Shown: positions 43,901 through 58,902 of the stretch, in pieces
Layout of the letters: each line of letters begins with the position of its first letter
Position numbering within the stretch: the stretch's first letter is position 1
DNA from: Paratrimastix pyriformis
Taxonomy: Eukaryota > Preaxostyla > Paratrimastigidae
Assembly (NCBI GenBank): GCA_027972325.1
Contig: JAPMOS010000019.1
Location: 372,001-436,000, forward strand
Length of the DNA stretch: 64,000 nucleotides
Direction of reading: 5' to 3'
The notes under the pieces: model-generated
Told to the model about the DNA's origin: nothing
Databases searched by the model: none
Seen by the model: only the letters and a program-made list of their open reading frames with translations
Translations under genes and position numbers: made by a program

Positions 43901-46830
43901 GCCCCCCAGCCACGAGGCGGCGCCCGCCTTTGCGGCCCCGGAGGAATTCCCCCCGCCGCCCTCGCCCGACGGGACGCCCGCCCCGGCCCCGGCTGGCCCG
44001 GCTGCCCCCGACGCCCGTGCGGACCTGTTTGCGGGGGGGCTGCTGCTGGCCTGCCTGCTGGGCCCCATGACGGGCCCCCAGCTGAACGAGCTGCTGGGGG
44101 GCGCCCGCTACCCGTGGCAGCTGGCCGAGCACGAGCTGGTGGGGGCCCTCTGCGCCCGCCTCAGCACGGCCGGCCTGGAGGGGCCCCTCGTGGACGGGGT
44201 GGCCGGCTTGCTGGCGCGCGACCCGGCCCTCCGGCCCGCCGCCCTGGCACGCTGCGCGGCCGCCCTGGGGGCCGCCATGCCCCCTGTGGCGGCGACATCT
44301 CCAGTGGCGCCCGGCTCCGAGGGCGCCAGTGGGGGCGGGGGCGGGGCGGCGGCCCTGGCCGAGGGGCTGGCGGGGCTGCAGGGGCGGCTGGCGGGGGTCG
44401 AGGAGGCCCACAGGCGCCTCGCCGCCCAGGCGGCGGACAGCAGGGAGCTCGCACAGAGGCTCGCCGCCGAGAACGTCCGCACACCCCACCTGGCGCCCCT
44501 TGCGGCCCCCCCTGCCCTTGGGCTTCATGCGCTCCGTGCCCCCCATGCTCCGTGCCCCATGCTCCCATGCCCCCATGCTCCATACCCCCCATGCTCCCAT
44601 GCTCCATACCCCCCATGCTCCCATGCTCCATACCCCCCATGCCCCCATGCTCCATACCCCCCATGCTCCCATGCTCCATACCCCCATGCTCCCATGCTCC
44701 ATACCCCCCATGCTCCCATGCTCCATACCCCCCATGCTCCCATGCTCCATACCCCCCATGCTCCCATGCTCCATACCCCCCATGCTCCCATGCTCCATAC
44801 CCCCCATGCCCCCATGCTCCATACCCCCCATGCTCCCATGCTCCATACCCCCCATGCTCCCATGCTCCATACCCCCCATGCCCCCATGCTCCATACCCCC
44901 CATGCTCCCATGCTCAGAGGCGCTCACCGCATCCCGGCCCCTCTGTCTGCCCGTCGGGGGGCCGTGGCGACCGGTGGGGCGCATGCAGGGTTCCGATCTG
45001 CAGGAGGCCCTGGCCCGGATGGCCGGCGCCGAGGCGGGCCTGCAGGCGGTCCAGCAGGAGGTGCGGGCCCTGCAGGCGGACCTGGGGGCGGCCGTGGGGG
45101 GCATCCAGAGCCTGCAGGCCCACCAGCAGCGCCAGGAGCAGGCCATCGAGGGGCAGGCGCTCCTCCAGGCCCGCGCTGCGGCCGAGTGCCGCCAGGAGCT
45201 CGCTGACCTCAGGACCCGCTTCGCTCAGGTCCGACCACTTCGCCCCTTGTGACGGTGCGATGGTGATGCTGGTAGTGATGCTGATGGTGAGGGAGAGTGA
45301 GGGTGAGGGAGAGTGAGGGTGGTGGTGAGGGAGGGTGAGGGTGAGGGTGATGGCGGGTGACGATGATGGCGGTGACGATGATGATTGAGTGGCGGCGGTG
45401 GTGACGCTGGCGATGAGGTTGCGGCCCCTTCGTCCTCCATCCCGGCCCCCCACTTACCAACTCACCCGCTCACCCACTCACCACTGGGGCCCGATCGACT
45501 GGGTGCGGGGCAGCTGCTCGAGCCGGCCCCGGCGCCGCGCGGGCTGGCGGTCAAGACGGACCCCGTGACGGGCCAGCTGGGGCTCAGCTGGCTGCCCGTG
45601 GGCGGGCCGGGCTGGCTGCCGGTCCGCTACCAGGTCCGCGGCACCCATGAGCCAGGCGGGAGCGCTGATGAGATGATGGGAAGGCTTCGCATGCAGAGGC
45701 CATGCCCCAGGTGTCCCTCTTTCTGGGCCATTCTTGTCATGTTTTGGCCTCACCAACCCCTGGCCGGCTGGCTGCCGGTGCTGTGCGGTGCTGTGCGGTG
45801 CCAGGTGCGGATGCGAGCCCGACGGGCGGGCGAGGCGGGCCCCGGGGCGCCCGATGAGTGGACCCCGGTCTACGTGGGCCCGGGATGCGGGTGCCCCGTG
45901 CCCCAGGCGGCCTGCGACCGGGAGGCACCCACTCTGTTCATCGTCTCGGCCCTGCGGGGCCTGGTCGAGGGCCCCCCGTCCGACCCGCCCGTCGCCTTCA
46001 GGCTGCCCAAGGGTCCGTGGCGGCTGCGGCACCCTGCCCCCCTGCCGCCCCGCCTGCCCCGCCCGCTCCGTCGTGGACCTGGGCGAGTGGCTCTTGGCAA
46101 TCCCTCTGTGGATGCGACCCGCCCCCGCTCCCAACACGCCGCGCGCACACCCTTTCATCACCCCTCGTCGCCCCCCCCCCCCCCCCATCCCGCAGTGGAG
46201 TTCCGGTACCACCACGACCTGGACGAGCAGGGCCTGCTCTACTACATCGGCACCCAGGGGCTGACCCAGCCCTGGCGCAACCCGGCCGAGGCGGGCTGGG
46301 TGACGGCCACCCGGTCGAGCAACGGGTCGGGCCGGGCCTCGGACGCGGCCGGCCGCAGCCCCAACAACTCCCAGACCGGGTCGGGCCCGGGCCAGTGGTG
46401 GTGCTTCGACCTGGGGCCGGGCCGGCTGGTGACCGTGGCCCGGTACACCCTGCGCCACGCGGCCCACCCGGGCAACGTCGAGTACCGGCTGGCCTCGTGG
46501 CGCCTGGAGGGCTCGCGGGACGGGGCCCAGTGGGCCACCCTCGACGAGCACCACGCCGAGGTGCGCGCCCTGCCCGCCTGCCCCGACGCCACTGCCACCT
46601 TTGTCGTGGGCCCGCCGCCCCCCGGGGCCGGGCCCCTGCTGCCCGCCCGCTACGTCCGGGTGCTGATGACCGGGCCCAGCCCCAACGGGGGCCTCTACTT
46701 GCACCTGTCAGGCTTCGAGCTCTACGGGACCCTGGCCGAGGTGCCCACAGCCCCCACCGCAGCCCCCCCGGCCGCCGCCCAGGGCCCGGCCGCCCAGCCG
46801 GCGACCCCCCTGCCCAAGCACGAGGGCTGA
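40940..46830 (+). CDS. Ubl-kinase-pseudokinase-coiled coil-FN3-discoidin multidomain protein
   Basis: Nine exons: 40940-41201, 41275-41795, 42098-42248, 42611-43651, 43737-44474, 44989-45228, 45514-45633, 45805-46012, 46196-46830; about 1304 aa. A Ubl/PB1-like head (residues 1-80) precedes a kinase with LGGGVFG (about 193), Lys in VVVVKEI (about 216), HRDLKPANVLL, GDFGEA and GTDFFCPPEM: it looks active. A second kinase fold has VVAKEI but HGALKPANL and CDFADA, lacking the catalytic Asp and the DFG Gly, so it is probably a pseudokinase. A coiled coil (44989-45228), an FN3-like domain and a discoidin-like domain (FRYHHDLDEQGLLYYIGTQG) follow, as in the RING protein at 1446-3695. Intron 42249-42610 starts GCCCG. 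In exon 3, near 42128-42133, the frame needs one G fewer in a G5 run to read WCRGNLDAAV; this may be a homopolymer error. Function is inferred as signalling scaffold kinase. Confidence 0.82.
44540..44918. repeat. 24-base minisatellite (CATGCTCCCATGCTCCATAC CCCC) in intron
   Basis: About sixteen copies of a 23/24-base unit in the intron 44475-44988 of the kinase gene. Copies differ by CATGCTCCC versus CATGCCCCC. Confidence 0.93.
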
Positions 46831-47418
46831 AGATGCCCCATCCCCATCCCCGCCGGGTGGCGCCCACCTGGCACCATGACAGCAAACCCGCCGGGTGGTG
46901 CCCCACCTGGCATCCCTGCCCTGCAGGGCATCGAACCCCACTCGCTTCCGTTGGCCGCTCCTTCTCACCGCCTTGGAGATCCCCTGCTGTTGCTGTTCAC
47001 ACTAGGGGCCCTGGCGGGGAGTGCGACCGAGGCAGCGGCGCGATCGCCGGTGGGTTGGCGGCACCGCCATGCTGCTGTGTACCATCGATCGATCGGCTTC
47101 AGGGTGTCTGCCCTCCCAGTCGCGGCGCCAAGACAGCCACCGTCACCCTTCGTGTTCCGGGTTCCTGCAACGTGGCCATTGCAGGGGGACGCGAGGGGGA
47201 CGCAAAAATCCGGGTGTCAGCAAGGCGGGCGAGGAAGAATGGGCCCGAGTTACCGAGGGTGCCCAATGGGGGGGGGGGGGGGGGGGGTCTTTACATTGTC
47301 TTGGCCCCGGGCGGTTGGAGGTCTTTTCATTGCAGGGGCAGGAGATTTGGAAGAAACGTGGATGAGTTGGCGGGGCGCTCACATTCGGCACAGCAATCTC
47401 GCGGATTGCCCCCGGCGA
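46831..47418. other. Intergenic region with G run
   Basis: Nearly 590 bases 3' of the kinase gene. It has a G run at about 47270-47287 and unremarkable mixed sequence elsewhere; no exon is convincing. Confidence 0.45.
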
Positions 47419-48106
47419 TCACGTTCCGGAGACCCTAAAATACGTAGGCAACGAGAATGCAGTGATGGCCTGATCGACAGATGGTATCAGGGGGCTGACC
47501 GGAACGTAGCGCTGGAACGTACCCAGGTTGTTGCCCAACAACTGCTTCACCAGGGGACCAACATCTCCACAGCCTTCAACGTCCACACTGATCGGAAGAG
47601 CCTTGAGATGACGACAAATTGAAAATGTCATCAGACCTCGTCTTGAATCGGCACTCCCCGTCCCGAATATCAAGTTCCCAATTGCCAAGTGGGCTGGTTT
47701 CCGGGAGTCGTCGGCCGTCAGCAATGAGGGGTGGTCATCGATTGGCGCGAGCGGGGCGAGTAGATGGAAGGACGCGCGCAATGGCAACACACACATTAGT
47801 GCACACAGAAAAAATGACATAAAAAAAATGAACATTAGAGAAGAGAAAAACTGACAGATCATAATTCGCTCTTGTGATGAACTCACAAACGGCAGAAAGT
47901 CTGTCGGCTGGAGCGTTTGTGCCGAAGACGGAGTAAACGCAGATAGTATCTTGAGTATTGTTGACTCGAATGGCGGTCGTCCAGTGATGACCATCAACAT
48001 TATACAGCAGGATGAAGAGGTCGCCACGGAGCTGGTAGCGGATATCGGCCGCGTCCAAATAGCGCATGACGTCGATTTTGTATGTCTTGTTATCGTTATT
48101 GCTCAT
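47419..48106 (-). CDS. Unassigned AT-richer coding segment, cysteine-protease-like motif
   Basis: From ATG 48106 a frame reads MSNNDNKTYKIDVMRYLDAA and later GDLFILLYNVDGHHWTTAIR followed by TICVYSVFG. The HHW...VY pattern is like the His region of Ulp1/adenain-type cysteine proteases, but too little is present to be sure. A second frame ending at 47419 (LAIGNLIFGTGSADSRRG...RVSGT) probably belongs to the same gene after an intron around 47720-47860. GC content is clearly lower than in neighbouring exons. It could be a small host gene, part of a larger one, or a remnant of a mobile element. Confidence 0.35.
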
Positions 48107-48373
48107 TTGAGTTTCGACTATTCACAACGCGGATTGGCGGTCAGACTGCACCCGGAGCGAACGACAACGTGTCAAAGTGCTCGTGTTTGTTGGGAGGGTC
48201 TGACATCTTTCGCAACAAAAAGCAAAGCTTTTCATGCGATCTCTCATCACGTCCCCGATCCACACCATTACGGCATCGGCGTCCCGTACTCGACATAATT
48301 TAGCGCATCGGCCAGGTTGGCATCGGCAAGTCGTGGAAGCGCGGTGTGGGGATCTCCCCGTGCGTTCCACGCC

Positions 48374-51300
48374 TCAGGAGGCCGCAGGGGGCGCCTGCTG
48401 CTGCTGCTGCTGGTGCTGGTGTTGCTGGTGCTGGTGCTGGTGCTGTGGCGTGGCGGGGGCCCTGAGGGCCAGGGCCAGGCGGGTCTCCCGCAGGGCCGCG
48501 TCCAGGTCGAAGGGGCCCTCGGCCTCACTCTCGCTGCTCTCCGCCCCGGCGCCCTCGGCATCACCCTTGCGCGGCTCGGGGGCCGGGCCGTCGGGGGCCG
48601 GCCTGGTGGGCAGCGGCAGCGGCTCGGGTTCCTCCTGGGCCGGGGGGGAGGGCGGCCCCGGCGGGGGCATGCCGGCCCGGGTGAGGTCGGCCAGGCTCAC
48701 CTGCACCACCGGCACGGCCGCCTCGCCCGGCGGCGGAGGCGAGGAGATCACGTCGGGCGGCTCCTGCCCAGGCGCGCGTGCGGGCGGGGTGGTGGTGGTG
48801 GTGATGGTGACGGCGGTGTTGTGGTGGCGGCTGGGCGGAAGACATGCGGGAGGGCTGTCCCTTCGTGGGGAACCGTGCAGGGGCGTGGGGTGGACGTGGG
48901 GTGGGCGGAGGGACATGTGGCGGTGGCGGTGGTGGTGGTGGCGGTGGTGGTGTGGTGGCGGGGGGGAGGGGGGGCAGACCGTGACGATAGGTGCGGAGCC
49001 CATGTCCATGGCGGCCTCCTCGGGACGGGGCATCCGGGCGGGGGGCGGGGGCGCGATCAGGGACGCGAACCCGTGGGCGGGCGGGGCCTCGTCCTCCTCG
49101 CCCAGCAGCCGGGGCCCCGCGCCCGGCCATCCGCGGGCCTGGGCATCGTCACGGCCGGCGCTGGCGAGTGGCCGCCCTTCCCCTTCCCCTTCCTGCTCCG
49201 GCAGCTCTTCCACCACCAGCGGGGTGCTCCCGGCCCGGGGCCACGGGGCCAGGGACGGGGACGGGGACGGGGCGACCGCCCGCTGGTCCGCGGCGCCCCG
49301 CTGGGCCCCCCCCTGGCCCTGGCCCTGGCCCTGGGCGGGCGGGGTCGTCCGGGCGGGGGCCGATGCGCGCCCGGTCTGCTGGGGCGGCGAGGACGGGGGG
49401 CTCGAGGCGGGCGAGAGCATCTCCAGCAGCGAGCGCACAGGGGTCCCCGAGGGCGGTGCGTACCGGCCTGGTGGGTGGCGCCCGGGGGATGGAGCGGGGA
49501 GGGGGAGGGAGGGAGGGAGGGAGGAGGCGGGGCGGTCAGGTCAGGGGCAACCGGAGGTGATGGGGCAGGGACGGAGGGGCTGGTGGATGCGGACCGGATG
49601 CGTATGGAGATGATGCGAAGGGCCCCCCGGCCGCGGCGGCGGCGGGGCGGGTGCCTGGCTGCTGGGCTGCCCACCTGGTGGCCGCCCCGCCCCCCAATGC
49701 GCTCAGCCGGGTCGCGGCGGCCTGGGAGGGCGACCGCACCGCAGTCGTGGAGTGGCCCGGGCCCTGCGAGGGCAGCCCCGACTGCTTGATCTGCGCCCAT
49801 ACACGCACACGCACACGCACCAACGGGCCGGGGTCAGCGGATGGAGCCGAAGGGGAGGGGGAGGGGAGGGAGGGGTGGGGTGGCCAAGCAGCCCCGACTG
49901 CTTGACCTGCGCCCACACCAGCACGGGTGTGATGGGAAGCCGGGGAGGGGGTAGGGCAGCCCCGGCTGCCATGCATGGGGGCATGTGGGGGGCATGTGGG
50001 GGCATGTGGGGGCATGTGGGGGGCATGTGGGGGCATGTGGGGGGGCATGTGGGGGCATGTGGGGGCATGTGGGGGCATGTGGGGCATGTGGGGGCATGTG
50101 GGGGCATGGGACATGGGGCAGGGTGGGGGGTGTGCCCACGGGCATACGCGGCGCTGGTGGCAGAGCAGGCAGGCGGCCGAGTTGTGGTCGCGGTAGTTGG
50201 ACGAGCTGAACACCGTGAAGAGGCGGCCCCCCATCGACAGCTGCGCCCCGTTGGTCTGGTCCTGCGCCCACGCCATGCAGAGCCACAAACCGAGTCGCCA
50301 CGACCCCACGCCGCCGCCGCCAGCACGACGACGGGCGCCAGGGCGGCCAGCAGACAGCAGACAGCAGACAGCAGACAGCAGACAGCAGAGGGACAAGGCG
50401 GGTGAGGGGACGACTGCGGGCTACGGTGGCGGTGGCGGTGGCGGGGGAGTGCGGTGGTGGTAGTGGCATGGTGGTGGTTGTGGTGGTTGTGGTTGTGGTT
50501 GTGGTTGTGGTTGTGGTTGTGGTTGTGGGGGGGTCGAGGCGTGGTAGCCGGGGAGGCGGCGGGACCTCGTGGCCGCGGATGACCATGGTGAAGCCGTGCC
50601 GCTCCAGGAACTCGTCCACCGCCGGGCTGCCGAACATCACGCTCTCCTGCCCCCGTCCCATCGGCATCATGGGCATCGCCATACCGCCCCCAGCCGCCGT
50701 TACGGGACCCCCGCGATCTCAGTGAGTTCCGGCGCCGCCTTGTGCCACTTGGTGGGCGGGCCCAGGGGTGGCGGTCCCCCCCCTCAGCCCCACCCCCTCG
50801 GCAGGCGGACCTCACCCCGGATGCCGCGGCAGTATCCGAACCGGTCCAGGGGCCGCCCGGGCGGGGCGGGGTCCGCCCACAGGCAGTCCGACAGGGCCGG
50901 GCACTGGGCCGCAAACTCCACCGTCCCCGGCAGCTCCGCCGGGAAGCTGCGCAGCATCTGAAGAGAGGAGGAGGAACAGGAGAGCGGATGCCACGGTATA
51001 AAAAACGCCCGCTGTGGGAGTTGAACCCACGACCACTAGATTAAGAGTCTAGCGCTCTGCCATTCTGAGCTAAGCGGGCGGAGATGAATGCCGACGCGGA
51101 GGGGAAGCAGCCCAGGTCGTCCTTCCTGAAAGAACCCTTTGCCTTCTGCACCCAGATCGTCCGACCCTGTGCCTTCTGGGGGAGCATGATGATGATGTGA
51201 TGGAGAGCCGAATGTGACCACCCCGGACCTCAACGGACCTGGAGCCTGTGGTCGTCCCAGTGGTCGGGGGCGTCGGGGTCGTTGAGGGGCCGCCCGGGGG

Positions 51301-54300
51301 CCCGCCCGGGGGCCACCAGGGCCGTCTGGGGCTGCTCCGGGCCCGGCTGGGGGGCCGCCTCGAAGGGGAACGGCCGCGGCAGGCCCCCGTGCACGCCTGC
51401 CAGAGGCCAGAGACCAGAGGCCAGACACACCGCCCCGCCCCGCCCCACCAGCGGCACGGCAGCGGCAGGGCAGCATCGGCATCCACGCATGAAGACACCA
51501 CCCGGATCAGCGGGCCACGGGGGCACGTGGGGGCACGTGGGGGCACGGGGGTGTGGGCGTGTGGGCGCGGCGGACAGAAGAGCTGGCCGTCGATGGTGGC
51601 GGCGATGGGCAGGCAGTCGAAGACCCGGTTGAAGGCCCGCCAGACCTCCTCGCCACGCTCCCGGAAGTGCCGTATGCCTGGCCCATGTGCCCATGTGTCC
51701 CATGTGCCCCACGCCCCCCAAACCCATGCCCATCGAGCCCCATGCCGTCCCCAGCAGAGATCGAGGTGAGTCTCACGCCGAGAGCGCATCATCGCCGCTC
51801 AGCCGTGACCGCTCGGGTCGGGACGGGGGGCAGGAGGGGGGCAGGAGGGGCGGGGCGGACACTGGGACTTGAAGGCCCCCGGCCCGTACGTCTCTGGCAG
51901 TCGCCGCCACACGGCCCAGCCCCAGCCCCAGCCCCAGCCCCAGCCCCAGACCCAGACCCAGCCCAGCCCAGCCAGGGTCAGGCGGTGATGAACGTGGAAG
52001 GGGCGCCGCTCCCAGTCCGCGGCCTCCGAGGGGCGAGCGAGGCCCAGCCGCTTCCACCCATGGCGGGTGGGGCGCCCCTTGGCGGGGCGGGCCGGGGTGT
52101 GTGTGCGAGCGAGGGCGTGGCGCGGACCGGTCTGGCCGTTGACGTAAGCGAGCTCGTGGTTGCCGCGGAGGAGCACCACCGCCCGGGGGTTGACCAGCTT
52201 GTCGATGAACAGCCGCGTCACCACCTCCACCCCGAACTCGCCCCTGCACCCACCACCAACCCCCCCAGGCGTCCCGGTGATGCGGTGGGCGGGTCGGTGG
52301 ACATGCCCATGATGCGGTGGGCGGGTCGGTGGACATGCCCATGATGCGGTGGGCGGGTCGGTGGACATGCCCATGATGCAGTGGGCCTAGCTGACCGCGG
52401 GCACGGGCAGCGGACCGGTCGACGTAGTCGCCCAGGAAGAGCATGGCGTGGGGGGAGAGCCCGATGCGGCCGGTCGGGTTGAACCGCTGCAGGTAGAAGC
52501 TCAGGTCGGGGTAGTTGCCGTGCAGGTCCCCTGAGATGGAGGGCGGAGGGATGGTGGGAAGGAGGGAATCAGGTCGGGGTCGTTGCCGTGCAGGTCCCCT
52601 GGAGGGGGCGCGCGAGGGATGGAGGGATGGATGGAGGGATGGAAGGAGGGATGGCTGCCGTCTCTGGGGGCAGGGCGGATGTGGGTGCGGCAGGAGGCGG
52701 TGTTGATGGCCGGATCAGGTTGGCCGGATCAGGCCGGGGAAGTTGATGGTGGGGCGCATGCAGAGGCACCCGATAGCACCTATGTGCGTGTCCGGGGCTG
52801 GGGATGGGGCCGGGGCTGGGGCCAGGGCTGGGGCCGGGGCCAGGGCTGGGGCTGGGGCTGGGGGCTGGGGGCTGGGGCTGGGGGGCGGACCGAAGATGTA
52901 CACGGGCGAGCGCATCTCGACCAGCTTGCACTCGGCCGCCACCACGGCCCGCACGTCCTCGCACAGCCGCAGGAAGACCCCCGTGTGCTGCACCCCCACC
53001 CCCACCCGCGCGCGCCCACCCCCAAAGCCCCCATTCCCATTGATATTGATATGGGCACATGGGCGCATGGGCATATGGGTGGCGGGCATGGGGAGCCGGG
53101 GCAGTCCGGGCATCATGCAACCGGCCGGCAGCCCGCCCCCGAGGAGGCTCATGGCTGCGGGTGGGTGTGTGGGTGTGCGTGGGTGGGGGTGCGGGTGTGC
53201 GGGCGACCATGTAGAGGGGCGAGGGGTGGAGCAGGCGGTGCTCCTCGAACCGGTTGATGATGGCGCAGATGGCTTCCAGAGGGTCCGCCTGCAAGGCCGC
53301 TGCGCACCCAGGGGCCGGCCAGGGCGGAGGGGGGGGGGGGGGGGGGGGAACAGGGGGGCACAGGGGAGGGGCGGCGCGGGAGGGGGCCGCGATGAGGGCC
53401 GATCAGCCATGCCGAGCAGAGCAGCAAGCGCCATCGGCCAGGGCGGCGCGGCCACACATATCGCACTCCATGGGGGGCGGGGGGGGGGGGGGGCAGAGGC
53501 ACCCCAGGTCGGGAGGCCTGGCGCAGCGTGGCGTGGCGGGGGCGTGGCCTGGTGGCGGACCGTTGCGGAAGAGGTGGTGCGCGGTGGGCTGGAGGCCCCG
53601 CTCGAGGAGCCGGGGGCCGACCCCCTTGGGCGGGGCCTTGCTCGTGAGGGCCCCCAGGGGTGTAGCCGCGGTGGGGGCGCCGATCCGCTGGCGGAGGCGC
53701 TCCAGCTGGCGCTGCTGGCTCTCCAGCTGCTGGTTGCTGTGCTGCGGTGGGCTCTCCAGCTGCTGGTTGCTGTGCGGCGGGCTGGCCGGGGGGTGCAGGG
53801 CCTGGGCGGGCACGGCCAGCGGGGCCGACGACAGCCCCGACGGGTTCCCAGGGAAGACAGCCACCATGTCGTGCATCACGTACCGCTCTGCCATAGGCCG
53901 AGTGGACGGGGTGGGTGAGCGGGTGCGCGGATGGAGCCAGGGAGAGAGCCGCTCAACGGACCGCCGTCCATCTGGTTCAGTTGCGCCTGCAGGATTTGGA
54001 CCTGGGCTTTGAGATTATGGTTGATAGACTACACGGGGGGAGAGTACAGGTGCGGCTGTGGTGAAGAGGAGGAGCAGCGGAGCGGCTCCCCACAGACCTC
54101 GAGAGCGATGTTGTCCTCTTCGAGGGCCGTTCTTTTTTCTTCTCCGGAGATCCCCTCGGTAACATTTTGCTGTACATTTGATGCATCGTCTCCGTCGAAT
54201 TGGTAGCGTTCCCCGTTGACTTTTTGTTCGAGGGAAATAATATAGGCGCTGCAAGCGGCCAGCGTTTTCAAGACGGCCATCCAACACTGTGGCGTCGATC

Positions 54301-54488
54301 CAGCAAGAAGGGTACTCGCGACTTCGTGTGCATCGTCCCGAAACCCGATTTTATTCAAAAAAGTTTGGACCTCTGCACAAATTGAGATCTACACGCGTTT
54401 CCGTGCTTTCGGGGCAGACCAGTCACGCCCTCTTTTTCAACAATACGTGTTTGACCGGATTCGGTGGCATCGTCCAGAATTATCGGCT
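48374..54488 (-). CDS. PPP-family Ser/Thr protein phosphatase with N-terminal coiled coil and Q-rich tail
   Basis: Seventeen exons are phase-consistent: complement(48374-48763, 48980-49467, 49595-49790, 50148-50261, 50566-50646, 50811-50957, 51239-51396, 51576-51677, 51861-51893, 52128-52243, 52416-52530, 52891-52987, 53208-53299, 53561-53887, 53962-54028, 54098-54372, 54420-54488); the first exon, probably around 54540-54830, is not resolved. All PPP signatures appear after splicing: GDLHGNYPDL, GDYVDRG, LLRGNHELAY, FCVHGGLP, CLWADP, IRGHE and TVFSSSNYRDHN, so metal ligands and catalytic His are kept. An N-terminal helical part (SLEQKVNGERYQF) and SNQQLES repeats precede the domain; a long disordered tail ends in HQHQHQQHQHQQQQQQAPP-type sequence. 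It should dephosphorylate Ser/Thr; the flanks may target it. An intron (50958-51238) contains a tRNA-Lys. Confidence 0.85.
49975..50112. repeat. GGGGGCATGT tandem array in intron
   Basis: About thirteen copies of a 10/11-base unit in the intron 49791-50147 of the phosphatase gene. Confidence 0.9.
50340..50530. repeat. CAGACAG and TTGTGG arrays in intron
   Basis: (CAGCAGA)n-like units at 50345-50392 and (GGTTGT)n at 50470-50527 in the intron 50262-50565 of the phosphatase gene. Confidence 0.85.
51006..51079 (-). tRNA. tRNA-Lys (anticodon CTT) inside an intron, sense strand
   Basis: Acceptor GCCCGCT/AGCGGGC, anticodon loop CTCTTAA, T-arm GTGGGTTCAACTCCCAC, discriminator G. It is essentially the same tRNA as at 12948-13021. 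It lies in the phosphatase intron 50958-51238 in the same orientation, with a short T-run just 3' of it. Confidence 0.95.
52255..52385. repeat. 31-base minisatellite in intron
   Basis: Nearly four copies of GATGCGGTGGGCGGGTCGGT + GGACATGCCCAT in the intron 52244-52415 of the phosphatase gene. Confidence 0.88.
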
Positions 54489-55155
54489 CTGTCTTCTCGG
54501 CAATCATCAAAGACGAAAGCGGACGAGAACGGACTTAGGGCATCCCCGATGCGGTGACAGCCACCTCCGAGGGCTTGGCTGTGGTTAGAAAAAATAGCCC
54601 CATCCCGCAGGGCGGAAAATCGTAGGGGGCCCACTTTGGGGCCACACCCTGCCCCACAGGGACACGCTGGCCGACCGGCGACAACGGGGCTGGGCTCGCC
54701 AACACTTCAAGTGTGCCCACACCAAAGGAGACCCGTCGAACATGAAAGTGAGACCCGGTGGACCGGCATGTCGCCATCGATGATGTTGTCCCCCCTCGAA
54801 GGCCTTTTTTACCTATGAAACTGCACAAACCACTGAGTTATGTTACCGCAAGTGGCACCGTGTGATTTTTATGGCTTCCAACAAGACATTTCGGGTATGG
54901 CAGATGCCGACTTGATGTCGACCGAACTCCTTCAAGAACGTTTCCACACGCCTGAAATCGCTTGGGGAGGCTTCCCTGATCATGGTTTGTTTCCTGTTTT
55001 GTGTACGATGAAGTTTCGAACACTTTTTTCCCTCCGCCGATCGATGTATCGCACCCTCCCGCGGCTCGTCTCGCCCACTCCTCCCCCAACCTCTCCCCTC
55101 TCGATGTTGCTCATTTCACAGCTTATCCTTCTCACAAATCACGCAAAGCACACGG
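54489..55155. other. Region between the phosphatase and transposase genes, possible orphan exon
   Basis: The minus strand at 54540-54830 is open (e.g. GVAPKWAPYDFPPCGMG) and probably contains the unresolved 5' exon of the phosphatase. On the plus strand an ATG at 54840 starts 50 codons (MLPQVAPCDFYGFQQDISGM...) ending near a GTTTG donor-like site at 54990; no continuation is clear, because the transposase gene follows. Confidence 0.35.

Positions 55156-58902
<3,747 letters not shown>

Noticed and set aside
44540-44918. 24-base repeat array and its long open frames
   Set aside because: Minisatellite in an intron; proteins such as repeated MLHTPHAP are products of the repeat only.
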